Positions 29,419-38,140 of a stretch of 64,000 nucleotides of DNA are shown one piece after another. The number at the start of each line of letters is the position of its first letter. Position 1 is the first letter of the stretch. The position numbers and the translations under genes are program-made. The stretch lies in assembly GCA_030645235.1 (NCBI GenBank), contig JAUSMV010000032.1, positions 26,744-90,743 of the forward strand, given 5' to 3'. The notes beneath the pieces were generated by a model, which was not told where the DNA came from, did no database searches, and worked only from the letters and a program-made list of their open reading frames with translations. This DNA is from Parvibaculum sp. GTDB taxonomy: Bacteria > Pseudomonadota > Alphaproteobacteria > Parvibaculales > Parvibaculaceae.

Positions 29419-29502
29419 AGGGCGACGGCGAGGGGGGTTGATCTGCTCGCCGGTCGCTGAAGGGCGACGGCGAGGGGCGTTGAGTTGTTGGCAGGTCGTT
29501 AA
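29395..29502 (+). repeat. 42-bp in-frame tandem repeat copying the end of sucD
   Basis: Copies begin at 29395, 29437 and 29479; the first two differ at only two positions, the third is a 24-bp partial copy. Each encodes VELLAGR or VDLLAGR then a stop in the sucD frame. Each full unit also forms a hairpin, CTCGCCGgTCGC with GCGACGGCGAG. The third copy differs from the first at five sites, all synonymous. Confidence 0.85.
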
Positions 29503-29727
29503 CATCTACCCATACGGAGCAATGCCGAAGTTCGGGTTTGCAGGCCGTGTGGTGCTAATGCTTGGCGAATCATCGCTAAAGGGTGAGGATTCGTCTGAGT
29601 AAAATAAAGAGCTTGTTGATCTTGTTGGCGTAGCTTGACGCCCAAGATTGGCAAAGGAATTGCGCCTTATTCACCAGGTGGCCTTCGGGATGAAGCCCGG
29701 AGCCCTGCCGACGATAGGCTGAAAGAC
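29503..29727. other. sucD-sucA intergenic region
   Basis: No supported gene. The in-frame extension of sucA back to a TTG at 29635 has no family resemblance. No clear promoter was found, so sucAB-lpd may be read from the sucC promoter or an unrecognised one here. Confidence 0.45.
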
Positions 29728-32676
29728 ATGACGGAAGACAGCGCCCGTAACAGGGCCGAACAAAGCTCCTTTCTCAGCGGTGCCAATGCCGCCTTTGTGG
29801 AGGAGCTTTATGCGCGCTTCACAGAGAATCCCAATTCAGTGGATGCCGAATGGCAGACCTTCTTTGGCTCGCTCGGCGATGCGCAAGAGACAGTGCTCAA
29901 CGAAGTTAAGGGTCCCTCATGGGAACGCGCTGACTGGCCGCTTCATGCGAACGGCGAATTGGTCAATGCACTCGATGGCAACTGGCCGGAGCCTGACCAG
30001 AAAATCGGTGAAAAAATTGTAACCCGCGCTGCAAAAACGGGTGGCGCTTCGGAATCTGAAATTCGCGCCGCGACACTCGACTCGGTCCGCGCGCTGATGA
30101 TGATCCGCGCTTACCGTATTCGCGGGCATCTCGACGCTGACGTTGATCCGCTGCAGCTGCGCCCCAAATCACAGCATCCGGAATTGCAGCCGGAGAGCTA
30201 CGGCTTCGGGCCGGATGATCTGGATCGCCCGATCTTTATCGATCATGTGCTCGGGCTTGAGACGGCGACGATCCGCCAGATGCTCGATATTTTGCGCCGG
30301 ACCTATTGCGGCACGATCGGCGTCGAGTTCATGCATATCGGGGACCCCGAAGAAAAAGCATGGATTCAGGAACGCATTGAAGGACCGGACAAGGAAGTCA
30401 CCTTCACCGATATGGGCCGTATCGCGATTTTCGATAAGCTGATTGCGGCGGAAGGCTTTGAGCGTTTTTCCGGTGTCAAATATATCGGCACCAAACGCTT
30501 TGGTCTTGATGGCGCGGAAGCGATGATCCCGGCGCTTGAACAGATCATCAAGCGCGGCGGCAATCTCGGCGTCAAAGAAATCGTGCTCGGCATGGCGCAT
30601 CGCGGCCGTCTGAACGTGCTCGTTAATGTGATGTCGAAACCTTACCGTGCGATTTTCCATGAGTTCAAAGGCGGCTCGGCGAATCCTGAGGATGTCGATG
30701 GCTCCGGCGACGTGAAGTATCACTTGGGTGCTTCATCGGATCGTGAGTTTGACGGCAACAAGGTTCATCTGTCGCTGACAGCGAACCCCTCGCATCTCGA
30801 AATCGTTGATCCGGTTGTGCTCGGTAAAGCGCGCGCGAAACAGGACCAGTTGCATGACGGCGCACGCGGTTCGGTGATCCCGCTGCTCATTCACGGCGAC
30901 GCGGCCTTTGCGGGTCAGGGCGTTGTGGCCGAGTGTCTCGGTCTTTCGGGTTTGAAGGGGCACCGCACCGGCGGCTCCATCCATTTCATCATCAACAATC
31001 AGATCGGTTTCACGACGAGCCCGATTTTCTCGCGCTCGTCGCCTTATCCCTCTGACGTTGCCAAGATGGTGCAGGCACCGATTTTCCATGTGAACGGGGA
31101 CGATCCGGAAGCCGTGGTGCATGCGACAAAGATCGCGACGGAGTTCCGTCAGCGCTTCAACAAGCCGGTTGTGGTGGACATGTTCTGCTATCGCCGCTTT
31201 GGTCACAATGAAAGCGATGAGCCGAGCTTCACGCAGCCGCTCATGTATAAGAAAATCCGCAGTCATCCGACGACGCTGGAAATCTATACCAAGCGCATCG
31301 TGGAGAGCGGGCTTCTTACGCAGGAGCAGGCGGATCAGCATATCGAAGCGTTCCGCGCCGAGCTTGAAACTGAATATGAAGCGTCGAACAATTTTCGCCC
31401 CAACAAAGCCGACTGGCTTGACGGGCGCTGGGCGGGGCTTGGCCGCGCCGAGGGCGAAGCGCATCGCGGCGAGACGGGCGTTGATCTCAAATTGCTGAAA
31501 GAGATCGGCACGAAACTCGCGACGGTGCCTGAAGGGTTCAACATCCACAAAACCATCCAGCGTTTCATGGATAACCGCGCCAAGATGATCGAGACCGGCG
31601 AGGGGATCGACTGGGGCATGGCCGAGGCGCTCGCTTTCGCCACGCTGATGCAGGAAGGGTTCAAGGTTCGTCTGTCGGGTCAGGATTCTGAACGCGGGAC
31701 TTTTGTGCAGCGTCATTCAGTGTTGAACGATCAGGAAACCGAAGACCGCTACATCCCGCTCAATCATGTGGCCGAAGGTCAGGCGCAATACGAAGTCATC
31801 AATTCGATGCTGTCTGAAAATGCCGTGCTCGGATTTGAATATGGCTATTCACTCGCCGAACCCAATGCGCTCACGCTTTGGGAAGCGCAGTATGGCGACT
31901 TTGCCAATGGCGCGCAGGTTGTGGTCGATCAGTTCATCTCATCGGGTGAACGCAAGTGGCTGCGTATGTGCGGTCTCGTGATGCTCTTGCCGCATGGCTA
32001 TGAAGGGGCGGGACCGGAACATTCGTCAGCCCGCCTTGAGCGCTATCTGCAGATGTGCGCGGAAGACAATATGCAGGTCGCAAACTGCACGACGCCGATG
32101 AACTATTTTCACATCTTGCGTCGGCAGATGCACCGCAAATTCCGCAAGCCGCTTATCATCATGACGCCGAAGAGCTTGCTGCGTCACAAGCGCGTGCATT
32201 CAAAGATTGAAGAGTTCGGCCCTGACAGCACCTTCCACCGCGTGCTCTGGGACGATGCGCAGATGCTGAAAGGCGAGAAGATCAAACTCGTCAGCGACGA
32301 CAAGATCAAGCGTGTCGTCCTGTGCACGGGTAAGGTCTATTACGATCTTTATGAAGAGCGCGAGAACCGCGAGATCAACGATGTGTATCTGATGCGCGTT
32401 GAGCAGCTTTATCCGTTCCCGGCAAAATCGCTGATGACGGAATTGTCGCGCTTCAAACAGGCTGAAATTGTCTGGTGTCAGGAAGAGCCCAAGAACATGG
32501 GGGCCTGGCAATTCATGGAACCCAATATTGAATGGGTTCTTGATCAGGTCGGCGCACGCTATCGCCGCGCAAAATATACGGGCCGTCCGGCCTCAGCGGC
32601 GACCGCTGTGGGCCTTATGAGCAAACATATCCAACAGCTCAATCAGCTTCTGGCTGATGCGCTGAAGGTCGATTGA
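29728..32676 (+). CDS. sucA: 2-Oxoglutarate dehydrogenase E1 component
   Basis: Thiamine-diphosphate-dependent decarboxylase of the 2-oxoglutarate dehydrogenase complex. The N-terminal SFLSGANAAFVEELYARFTE segment, the HRGRLNVLVNVMSKPYRAIF motif, the ThDP site GDAAFAGQGVVAECLGLSGL, the RRFGHNESDEPSFTQPLMY segment and the C-terminal LPHGYEGAGPEHSSARLERY are characteristic. It has 982 residues from the ATG at 29728, normal for alphaproteobacteria. It is followed closely by sucB and lpd. Confidence 0.97.
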   Translation: MTEDSARNRAEQSSFLSGANAAFVEELYARFTENPNSVDAEWQTFFGSLGDAQETVLNEVKGPSWERADWPLHANGELVNALDGNWPEPDQKIGEKIVTRAAKTGGASESEIRAATLDSVRALMMIRAYRIRGHLDADVDPLQLRPKSQHPELQPESYGFGPDDLDRPIFIDHVLGLETATIRQMLDILRRTYCGTIGVEFMHIGDPEEKAWIQERIEGPDKEVTFTDMGRIAIFDKLIAAEGFERFSGVKYIGTKRFGLDGAEAMIPALEQIIKRGGNLGVKEIVLGMAHRGRLNVLVNVMSKPYRAIFHEFKGGSANPEDVDGSGDVKYHLGASSDREFDGNKVHLSLTANPSHLEIVDPVVLGKARAKQDQLHDGARGSVIPLLIHGDAAFAGQGVVAECLGLSGLKGHRTGGSIHFIINNQIGFTTSPIFSRSSPYPSDVAKMVQAPIFHVNGDDPEAVVHATKIATEFRQRFNKPVVVDMFCYRRFGHNESDEPSFTQPLMYKKIRSHPTTLEIYTKRIVESGLLTQEQADQHIEAFRAELETEYEASNNFRPNKADWLDGRWAGLGRAEGEAHRGETGVDLKLLKEIGTKLATVPEGFNIHKTIQRFMDNRAKMIETGEGIDWGMAEALAFATLMQEGFKVRLSGQDSERGTFVQRHSVLNDQETEDRYIPLNHVAEGQAQYEVINSMLSENAVLGFEYGYSLAEPNALTLWEAQYGDFANGAQVVVDQFISSGERKWLRMCGLVMLLPHGYEGAGPEHSSARLERYLQMCAEDNMQVANCTTPMNYFHILRRQMHRKFRKPLIIMTPKSLLRHKRVHSKIEEFGPDSTFHRVLWDDAQMLKGEKIKLVSDDKIKRVVLCTGKVYYDLYEERENREINDVYLMRVEQLYPFPAKSLMTELSRFKQAEIVWCQEEPKNMGAWQFMEPNIEWVLDQVGARYRRAKYTGRPASAATAVGLMSKHIQQLNQLLADALKVD

Positions 32677-32702
32677 TTTATCTCTGAAAGGCGAAGACGA
32701 GC

Positions 32703-33944
32703 ATGGCCACCGAAGTCAAAGTGCCGGCACTGGGCGAAAGCGTGACGGAAGCAACTGTTGCGCAATGGTTCAAGAAGCCCGGCGATCAGGTCACTGTGGA
32801 CGAGCCGCTGGTGGAACTTGAAACCGACAAAGTGACGGTGGAAGTGCCGGCACCGGCGTCCGGCGTTTTGTCCGAGCTGCTGATTGAGAGCGGCACCACC
32901 GTTGAGATCGGCGCCATTCTCGCGACCATCGGCGAAGGCACGGGCAAAGTGTCCGCCGGTAAACCTGCGCCGAAGAAAGCGGAAATTGCACCGGCGCCTG
33001 CGCCCGCGCCCGTTGCAGCAAAACCTGTTGCGACACCGCCAGCCCCAGTGGCTGCTGCGGTAGCTGTGCCCGCTTCCGCACAAGCGCCTGCCGTGCGTCG
33101 TCTTGTTGAAGAAAACAATCTTGATGCGTCAAAGATTGCAGGCACGGGCCGCGATGGCCGCGTGACGAAGGGCGATGCGATGGCTGCTGCTGCCGCGCCC
33201 GCACCTGCTGCACCGCTTGCGGTTCGTGCGCCTGTCGAACAAAGCGCACGCGAAGAACGCGTGAAGATGACGCGTCTGCGCAAGACCATCGCGACGCGTC
33301 TGAAAGAAGCGCAGAACACGGCTGCCATGCTCACCACATTCAATGAAGTGGACATGTCGGCGATCATGGCGCTTCGGAATGAATACAAAGCCGTGTTTGA
33401 AAAGAAGCATGGCGTGCGCGTCGGCTTCATGGGCTTCTTTGTGAAGGCCTGCGTCGCCGCGCTCAAAGAAATTCCCGCCGTCAACGGTCTCATCGACGGC
33501 GACGATATTGTTTATAAAAACTATTACAATATCGGCGTGGCGGTCGGCACGGATAAAGGTCTTGTCGTTCCTGTTTTGAAAGAAGCGCAGGATTATTCCT
33601 TCGCGGATATTGAAAAAGCGATCAATGACTTTGGCAAGCGTGCGCGCGATGGCGCGTTGAAGCTCGAAGAATTGCAGGGCGGCACGTTCACGATTTCAAA
33701 CGGCGGCGTCTATGGTTCGCTGATGTCAACGCCCATTCTCAATGCGCCGCAATCAGGTGTTTTGGGTATGCACAAGATTCAGGATCGCCCGATGGTGGTT
33801 GGTGGTCAGATTGTGGTGCGTCCGATGATGTATCTGGCGCTTTCCTACGATCACCGCATTGTGGACGGCAAAGAGGCTGTGACATTCCTTGTGCGCGTTA
33901 AAGAAACATTGGAAGACCCGCAGCGCCTGTTGCTCGATCTTTGA
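32703..33944 (+). CDS. sucB: 2-Oxoglutarate dehydrogenase E2 (dihydrolipoyl succinyltransferase)
   Basis: Core succinyltransferase. Residues 1-77 are one lipoyl domain with the lipoylated Lys in [14 protein letters not shown] (about residue 43). An Ala/Pro-rich linker follows, then the E1/E3-binding domain ([20 protein letters not shown], about residue 123), a second linker and the catalytic domain with the active-site [13 protein letters not shown] near residue 382. It has 413 residues and lies between sucA and lpd. Confidence 0.97.
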   Translation: MATEVKVPALGESVTEATVAQWFKKPGDQVTVDEPLVELETDKVTVEVPAPASGVLSELLIESGTTVEIGAILATIGEGTGKVSAGKPAPKKAEIAPAPAPAPVAAKPVATPPAPVAAAVAVPASAQAPAVRRLVEENNLDASKIAGTGRDGRVTKGDAMAAAAAPAPAAPLAVRAPVEQSAREERVKMTRLRKTIATRLKEAQNTAAMLTTFNEVDMSAIMALRNEYKAVFEKKHGVRVGFMGFFVKACVAALKEIPAVNGLIDGDDIVYKNYYNIGVAVGTDKGLVVPVLKEAQDYSFADIEKAINDFGKRARDGALKLEELQGGTFTISNGGVYGSLMSTPILNAPQSGVLGMHKIQDRPMVVGGQIVVRPMMYLALSYDHRIVDGKEAVTFLVRVKETLEDPQRLLLDL

Positions 33945-33980
33945 TTTTCTACTTTTTTGATATTTTCCGGAGCAAATAAA

Positions 33981-35372
33981 ATGGCCGATCAGTTTGACCT
34001 CGTCGTGATCGGTGCCGGACCCGGTGGCTATGAATGTGCGATCAAGGCCGCGCAGCTTGGATTGTCGGTCGCCTGCGTTGAAAAGAATCCGACGTTGGGC
34101 GGTACCTGTCTCAATGTCGGCTGCATTCCTTCAAAAGCGCTGCTGCATGCGTCTGAGCTTTTCGCAGAAGTGACACATGCGTTTCCGGGCATGGGCATTG
34201 AAGTCGGCACGCCGAAGATCAACATCAAACAATTTCTCGCCTTCAAGGATGAAGCGGTTGACGGCAACACCAAGGGTATCGAGTTCCTCTTCAAGAAGAA
34301 CAAGATCGAATGGGTGAAGGGCGAAGGCTCGGTTGTCGGCACTGGCAAAGTGAAGGTCGGTACGCGGACACTTGAAGCCAAGCATATTGTCATCGCCACG
34401 GGGTCTGACGTGGCGCGTCTGCCCGGTATTGAAATTGATGAGAAGCAAATCGTGTCATCGACCGGCGCGTTGCTGCTCGACAAAGTGCCGGAGCGCCTGC
34501 TTGTGATTGGCGGCGGTGTCATCGGGCTTGAGCTTGGTTCTGTCTGGGGTCGTCTCGGCGCGAAGGTTCAGGTCGTTGAATTTCTCGATGCGATCCTGCC
34601 CGGCATGGACGGCGAAGTTGTCAAAAACTTCACGCGCATTCTGAAAAAGCAGGGCTTTGATTTTAAGCTCGGCTCGAAAGTCACCAAGGTTGAAAAGACC
34701 AAAGCCGGATTGAAGGTGAGCGTTGAGCCTGCCGCCGGTGGCGCTGCCACTGTGCTTGAAGCTGATGTTGTGCTTGTGGCCGTGGGTCGTATGGCTTTCA
34801 CCAAAGGTTTGGGATTGGAAGCGGCTGGCATTGCAACAGACAAGCGCGGGCGCGTTGTGGTCGATGCGGCGTATCAGACAAATGTGGCAGGTGTTTATGC
34901 GATCGGCGATGTGATCGCGGGTCCGATGCTCGCGCATAAAGCGATGGAAGAGGGCGTCGCTCTTGCTGAGCGTTTGGCCGGTCACTACGGCGCGGTCAAC
35001 TATGATGTCATTCCGGGTGTTGTGTACACGTCACCCGAAGTCGCTTCTGTCGGCAAGACGGAAGAGGCGCTGAAAGCCGAAGGCGTCGACTATAATGTCG
35101 GCAAGTTTCCCTTCACGGCCAATGGTCGCGCGAAGGCGAACAAGACCACCGAAGGCTTTGTCAAAATCATTGCGGATAAGGTCACAGACCGCGTGCTCGG
35201 TGTTCACATCATCGGCACGAATGCGGGCGAGCTGATCCAGGAAGCTGTGATCGCGATGGAGTTCGCAGGCTCGTCTGAAGATATTGCCCGTATGTGCTTT
35301 GCGCATCCGACATTGTCGGAAGCGGTGAAGGAAGCGGCGCTCGCGGTGACGGGGTCGCCGATCCATATGTAA
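33981..35372 (+). CDS. lpdA: Dihydrolipoyl dehydrogenase
   Basis: FAD-dependent E3 component. FAD motif [20 protein letters not shown], the redox disulphide in [19 protein letters not shown] (about residue 42), the NAD motif [20 protein letters not shown] and the C-terminal catalytic [13 protein letters not shown] are present. It has 463 residues. CCGGAG precedes the ATG at 33981, so the TTG at 33957 is rejected. Its position after sucB indicates the 2-oxoglutarate dehydrogenase complex, though E3 may also serve others. Confidence 0.97.
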   Translation: MADQFDLVVIGAGPGGYECAIKAAQLGLSVACVEKNPTLGGTCLNVGCIPSKALLHASELFAEVTHAFPGMGIEVGTPKINIKQFLAFKDEAVDGNTKGIEFLFKKNKIEWVKGEGSVVGTGKVKVGTRTLEAKHIVIATGSDVARLPGIEIDEKQIVSSTGALLLDKVPERLLVIGGGVIGLELGSVWGRLGAKVQVVEFLDAILPGMDGEVVKNFTRILKKQGFDFKLGSKVTKVEKTKAGLKVSVEPAAGGAATVLEADVVLVAVGRMAFTKGLGLEAAGIATDKRGRVVVDAAYQTNVAGVYAIGDVIAGPMLAHKAMEEGVALAERLAGHYGAVNYDVIPGVVYTSPEVASVGKTEEALKAEGVDYNVGKFPFTANGRAKANKTTEGFVKIIADKVTDRVLGVHIIGTNAGELIQEAVIAMEFAGSSEDIARMCFAHPTLSEAVKEAALAVTGSPIHM

Positions 35373-35382
35373 AGAAGTAAGA

Positions 35383-35442
35383 CCCTCACCCAACCCTCTC
35401 CCACTCGCGCGTAAGCGCGAACAGGAAGGAGGGGGAGAGGAC
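35383..35442. repeat. REP-like palindromic intergenic element
   Basis: A left arm (CCCTCACCCAACCCTCTCCC), a central hairpin (TCGCGCgtaaGCGCGA) and a right arm GGGGGAGAGG fold into a long imperfect stem between the convergent lpd and xerC ends. Elements with such CCCTCACCC/CCCTCTCCC arms are widely dispersed in proteobacterial genomes. It probably also stops transcription. Confidence 0.65.
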
Positions 35443-35444
35443 TT

Positions 35445-36425
35445 TTACCTCGCGCGCGGATGGGCCTTGTCATAAACGTCGAGGAGGCGTGTCGCATCGA
35501 CCTCGGTGTAGATCTGCGTGGTTTTGAGCGACGCGTGGCCCAGCAATTCCTGAATGGTGCGGAGATCGCCGCCGCCTGAGAGAAGGTGGGTGGCGAAGCT
35601 GTGGCGCAATGCATGAGGCGTCACGCTGTCTGGCAGTTGCAAGCGGCGGCGCAGATGCGCGACGAGGCCGGAGACTTCGCGCGGGTTGAGGCGGCCGCCG
35701 CGAATGCCGGTGAACAAAGGATCGTTCGGGCCGAGACCGTGGGGCGTGAGTTCCAGATATTTTTCAACAGCGTCGCGTGCGACGGGGAGCACGGGCACGA
35801 GGCGTTCTTTATTGCCTTTGCCCGTGATGCGCATTGTGTCGGGCAAAGGCGCCAGTCCGCGATGGAGGCTCAGGGCTTCTGCGATGCGCAAGCCGCAGCC
35901 ATAGAGCAAAGTGAGGATCGCGGCATTGCGGGCGGCGACCCATGGCAGGTCGTCATTTTCGTCTGTTTCGGCGATGAGTTGTTTTGCGTCGCGCGGTGAG
36001 AGCGCCTTCGGGATGGCATGCGGGATTTTTGGCGTGCGTAGCGCTTTGAGTGCGGCGGATGAGGCGATGCCGTTGCGGTCGAGATAGCGGAAGAGGGAGC
36101 GCAGGGATGATGTGACGCGGGCAAGCGAGCGGCTGGTCAGCCCGTCACGGCGACGCTTGGCGAGGAAGCTGCGGAAATCGCGTAAATGAAGTTCGCGGAT
36201 CGCGGTCAGGTCAGCGGGGCCGCCCTGGTGGTCGCACAGAAATTCAAAGAAGCTCGCAACGTCGCGGGTGTAGGCGATGAGGCTCAAGGCCGCCAATCGC
36301 TTTTCACCCATGAGATGCGCATACCAGTTGCGGAGTTCAGCGCGCAGGTCGGCGCTGGCGACAATCGAGGCTGCCGCCTCGTCGGGTGTTGGCGGAATTA
36401 AAGTTGCGGCGGCAGGTCGAGCCAT
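35445..36425 (-). CDS. xerC: Tyrosine recombinase XerC
   Basis: Chromosome dimer resolution recombinase acting with XerD at dif. The N-terminal SAM-like DNA-binding domain (about residues 25-120) and the catalytic domain with Arg in GCGLRIAEAL, Lys in GKGNKERLVPV, HxxR in PHALRHSFATHLL, His in LGHASLKTTQ and nucleophile Tyr in IYTEV are complete. I start at ATG 36425, giving 326 residues. It overlaps the upstream DUF484 gene by 28 bp, which suggests coupling. Its place outside any mobile element supports XerC over an integrase. Confidence 0.92.
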   Translation of the reverse strand: MARPAAATLIPPTPDEAAASIVASADLRAELRNWYAHLMGEKRLAALSLIAYTRDVASFFEFLCDHQGGPADLTAIRELHLRDFRSFLAKRRRDGLTSRSLARVTSSLRSLFRYLDRNGIASSAALKALRTPKIPHAIPKALSPRDAKQLIAETDENDDLPWVAARNAAILTLLYGCGLRIAEALSLHRGLAPLPDTMRITGKGNKERLVPVLPVARDAVEKYLELTPHGLGPNDPLFTGIRGGRLNPREVSGLVAHLRRRLQLPDSVTPHALRHSFATHLLSGGGDLRTIQELLGHASLKTTQIYTEVDATRLLDVYDKAHPRAR

Positions 36426-37138
36426 AGGCGCACGCAACGCTCGACGATCCGGGCGAGAAATTCCAGAAGGTCGGCGGCTTGATCGGGGTGGAACTGATCC
36501 ATGTCGCGGCCACCGAGTGCCAGAAGGCCGGGCGGTGTGACGCGGCTGAATTCGAGACGCACGAGTGCTTCGGAGCGCACTTCATCGGCGCGGTCGCCAT
36601 AGAGACCGGCTGAGCCCTGCACATTGGCGACGAGGCGATAATCATGTGTGCCGCCCATCATGCGGGCAACGCCGCCGCGCTCAAGCAGGCGAATGCCGAT
36701 TGTGTCGGCGCGGCTCACATTGCCTGTCGCTTCCATGCAGATGGTGGCAGAGGCCAGACCAAGTGTGCGGGCAAGACCATCGGGCAGCGTGATATATTCA
36801 ACAAGCGCATCGAAGCTCGGCGCATCAAGCATCGAGAGGGCGGCGGCATGCACCTGTTCGCGTGCGAGTGAATTGAGCGATGACGCTTCGATCAAATCGG
36901 TCTGGATGTCGCGCAACGTGCGGACCTGACGCTGCAATTTCGTGATGACGAAAGACTGCATATCGACGACGTTTTCGCCATCGTCGCGCTTGGGCATGAG
37001 CTGCGTCAGCAATTCAGAATCATGGAGAACGAAATCAGGATTGAGTAACAGGAAGGCGCGCACGTCACTCGCGTCAAGGCTCGGTGTTGAGCGTTTGATC
37101 GGGGCGGCGTCTGCACGGTCGTTATTAAACTCAATCAT
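36398..37138 (-). CDS. DUF484 family protein (GAF-like)
   Basis: A 246-residue cytosolic protein found next to xerC in many proteobacteria. The N-terminal segment VRAFLLLNPDFVLHDSELL (about residue 25) is family-typical, followed by a coiled-coil stretch (KLQRQVRTLRDIQTDLIEAS) and a GAF-like domain to the end. The molecular function is not established. CAGGAGAA before MIEFNND fixes the start at 37138. Confidence 0.85.
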   Translation of the reverse strand: MIEFNNDRADAAPIKRSTPSLDASDVRAFLLLNPDFVLHDSELLTQLMPKRDDGENVVDMQSFVITKLQRQVRTLRDIQTDLIEASSLNSLAREQVHAAALSMLDAPSFDALVEYITLPDGLARTLGLASATICMEATGNVSRADTIGIRLLERGGVARMMGGTHDYRLVANVQGSAGLYGDRADEVRSEALVRLEFSRVTPPGLLALGGRDMDQFHPDQAADLLEFLARIVERCVRLWLDLPPQL

Positions 37139-37263
37139 ACTTTTCTCCTGAAGGCCGGAAACACATACAAGGCAAATCACTTATGCCCGATCCGGTTCTG
37201 CGCGTATCTTGTCAGCAAACCACTTTTTAGAAGTTAAAAGGCATGGTTTACATCGTCATAAAT

Positions 37264-37917
37264 TCAGAGAATTTTTTGTCCCGTTTTTTGCCAATCGGCT
37301 AAGAACTGTTCAAGACCCTTGTCTGTTAACGGATGAGCAATCAAGCCGCGCAACACGGCAGGGGGGACTGTTGCAACGTCGGCACCGATAAGGGCGACAT
37401 CTTTCACGTGGTTTGCGGTGCGGATGGAAGCGGCGAGAATCTCCGTGTCGAAACCATAATTATCATAAATGGTTCTGATCTCTTCGATCAGCTCAAGCCC
37501 GTCGAGGTTAATGTCGTCCAAACGTCCGATGAAGGGTGAGATGAATGTTGCGCCGGCTTTGGCGGCGAGCAGTGCCTGATTGGCCGAGAAGCAGAGCGTC
37601 ACGTTGACCATGATGCCTTCATCGCTCAACACTTTGCAGGTTTTGAGACCGTCCCATGTCAGCGGCACCTTGACGGCGATATTGGGTGCAAGCTGCGCGA
37701 GCTTGTGGCCTTCCTTGAGCATCGTGGCGTGATCGAGCGCTGTTACTTCGGCGCTGACAGGGCCTTCCACAATGGTGCAAATCTCGGAGACGACTTCGAT
37801 GAAGTTGCGGCCCGACTTGGCGATGAGCGAGGGATTGGTTGTCACGCCGTCCAGCATGCCGGTGGATGCCAGATCTTTGATATCGGCGATGTCGGCTGTA
37901 TCCACAAAAAATTTCAT
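37264..37917 (-). CDS. Transaldolase / fructose-6-phosphate aldolase family protein
   Basis: A short (217-residue) class I aldolase-type TIM barrel of the transaldolase subfamily that includes TalC and [23 protein letters not shown] opens it; [14 protein letters not shown] and the Schiff-base Lys in [14 protein letters not shown] (about residue 86) are present. A Tyr near residue 135 (TIYDNYGF region) is similarly placed to the general acid in relatives. Transaldolase and aldolase activities cannot be told apart by eye. The MKFF start is canonical, so the 245-residue frame is rejected. Confidence 0.9.
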   Translation of the reverse strand: MKFFVDTADIADIKDLASTGMLDGVTTNPSLIAKSGRNFIEVVSEICTIVEGPVSAEVTALDHATMLKEGHKLAQLAPNIAVKVPLTWDGLKTCKVLSDEGIMVNVTLCFSANQALLAAKAGATFISPFIGRLDDINLDGLELIEEIRTIYDNYGFDTEILAASIRTANHVKDVALIGADVATVPPAVLRGLIAHPLTDKGLEQFLADWQKTGQKIL

Positions 37918-38140
37918 GCTTTTGTCAGTCTCTGTCTGTCGTGTGATGAACGTCGCTTGCCCCAAGGCAGGCATGACAATCGTTCTTGCCGCCAAGTGCA
38001 ATAAGTCTTTCGTTAACGGCAGGATTTTGTTCGCTTGCGTGACATGGAAGGCAAGCGACCGGCCAAACGAATCGGATGCGGAATGGTGGCGTGTGAAGTT
38101 TGGAGCCTATAGGTTCAGCTTGGCTTTTTAACTTTTGGAA

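Noticed and set aside
29357..29602. 81-codon plus-strand frame over the sucD repeat
   Set aside because: It arises from the 42-bp repeat read in a second frame and has no other support.
30733..31716. 327-codon minus-strand frame inside sucA
   Set aside because: Antisense to conserved sucA sequence with no recognisable domain or ribosome binding site.
35445..36425. xerC considered as a phage integrase marking a mobile element
   Set aside because: It sits beside DUF484 in the usual chromosomal xerC context, with no tRNA, attachment repeats or phage genes near.
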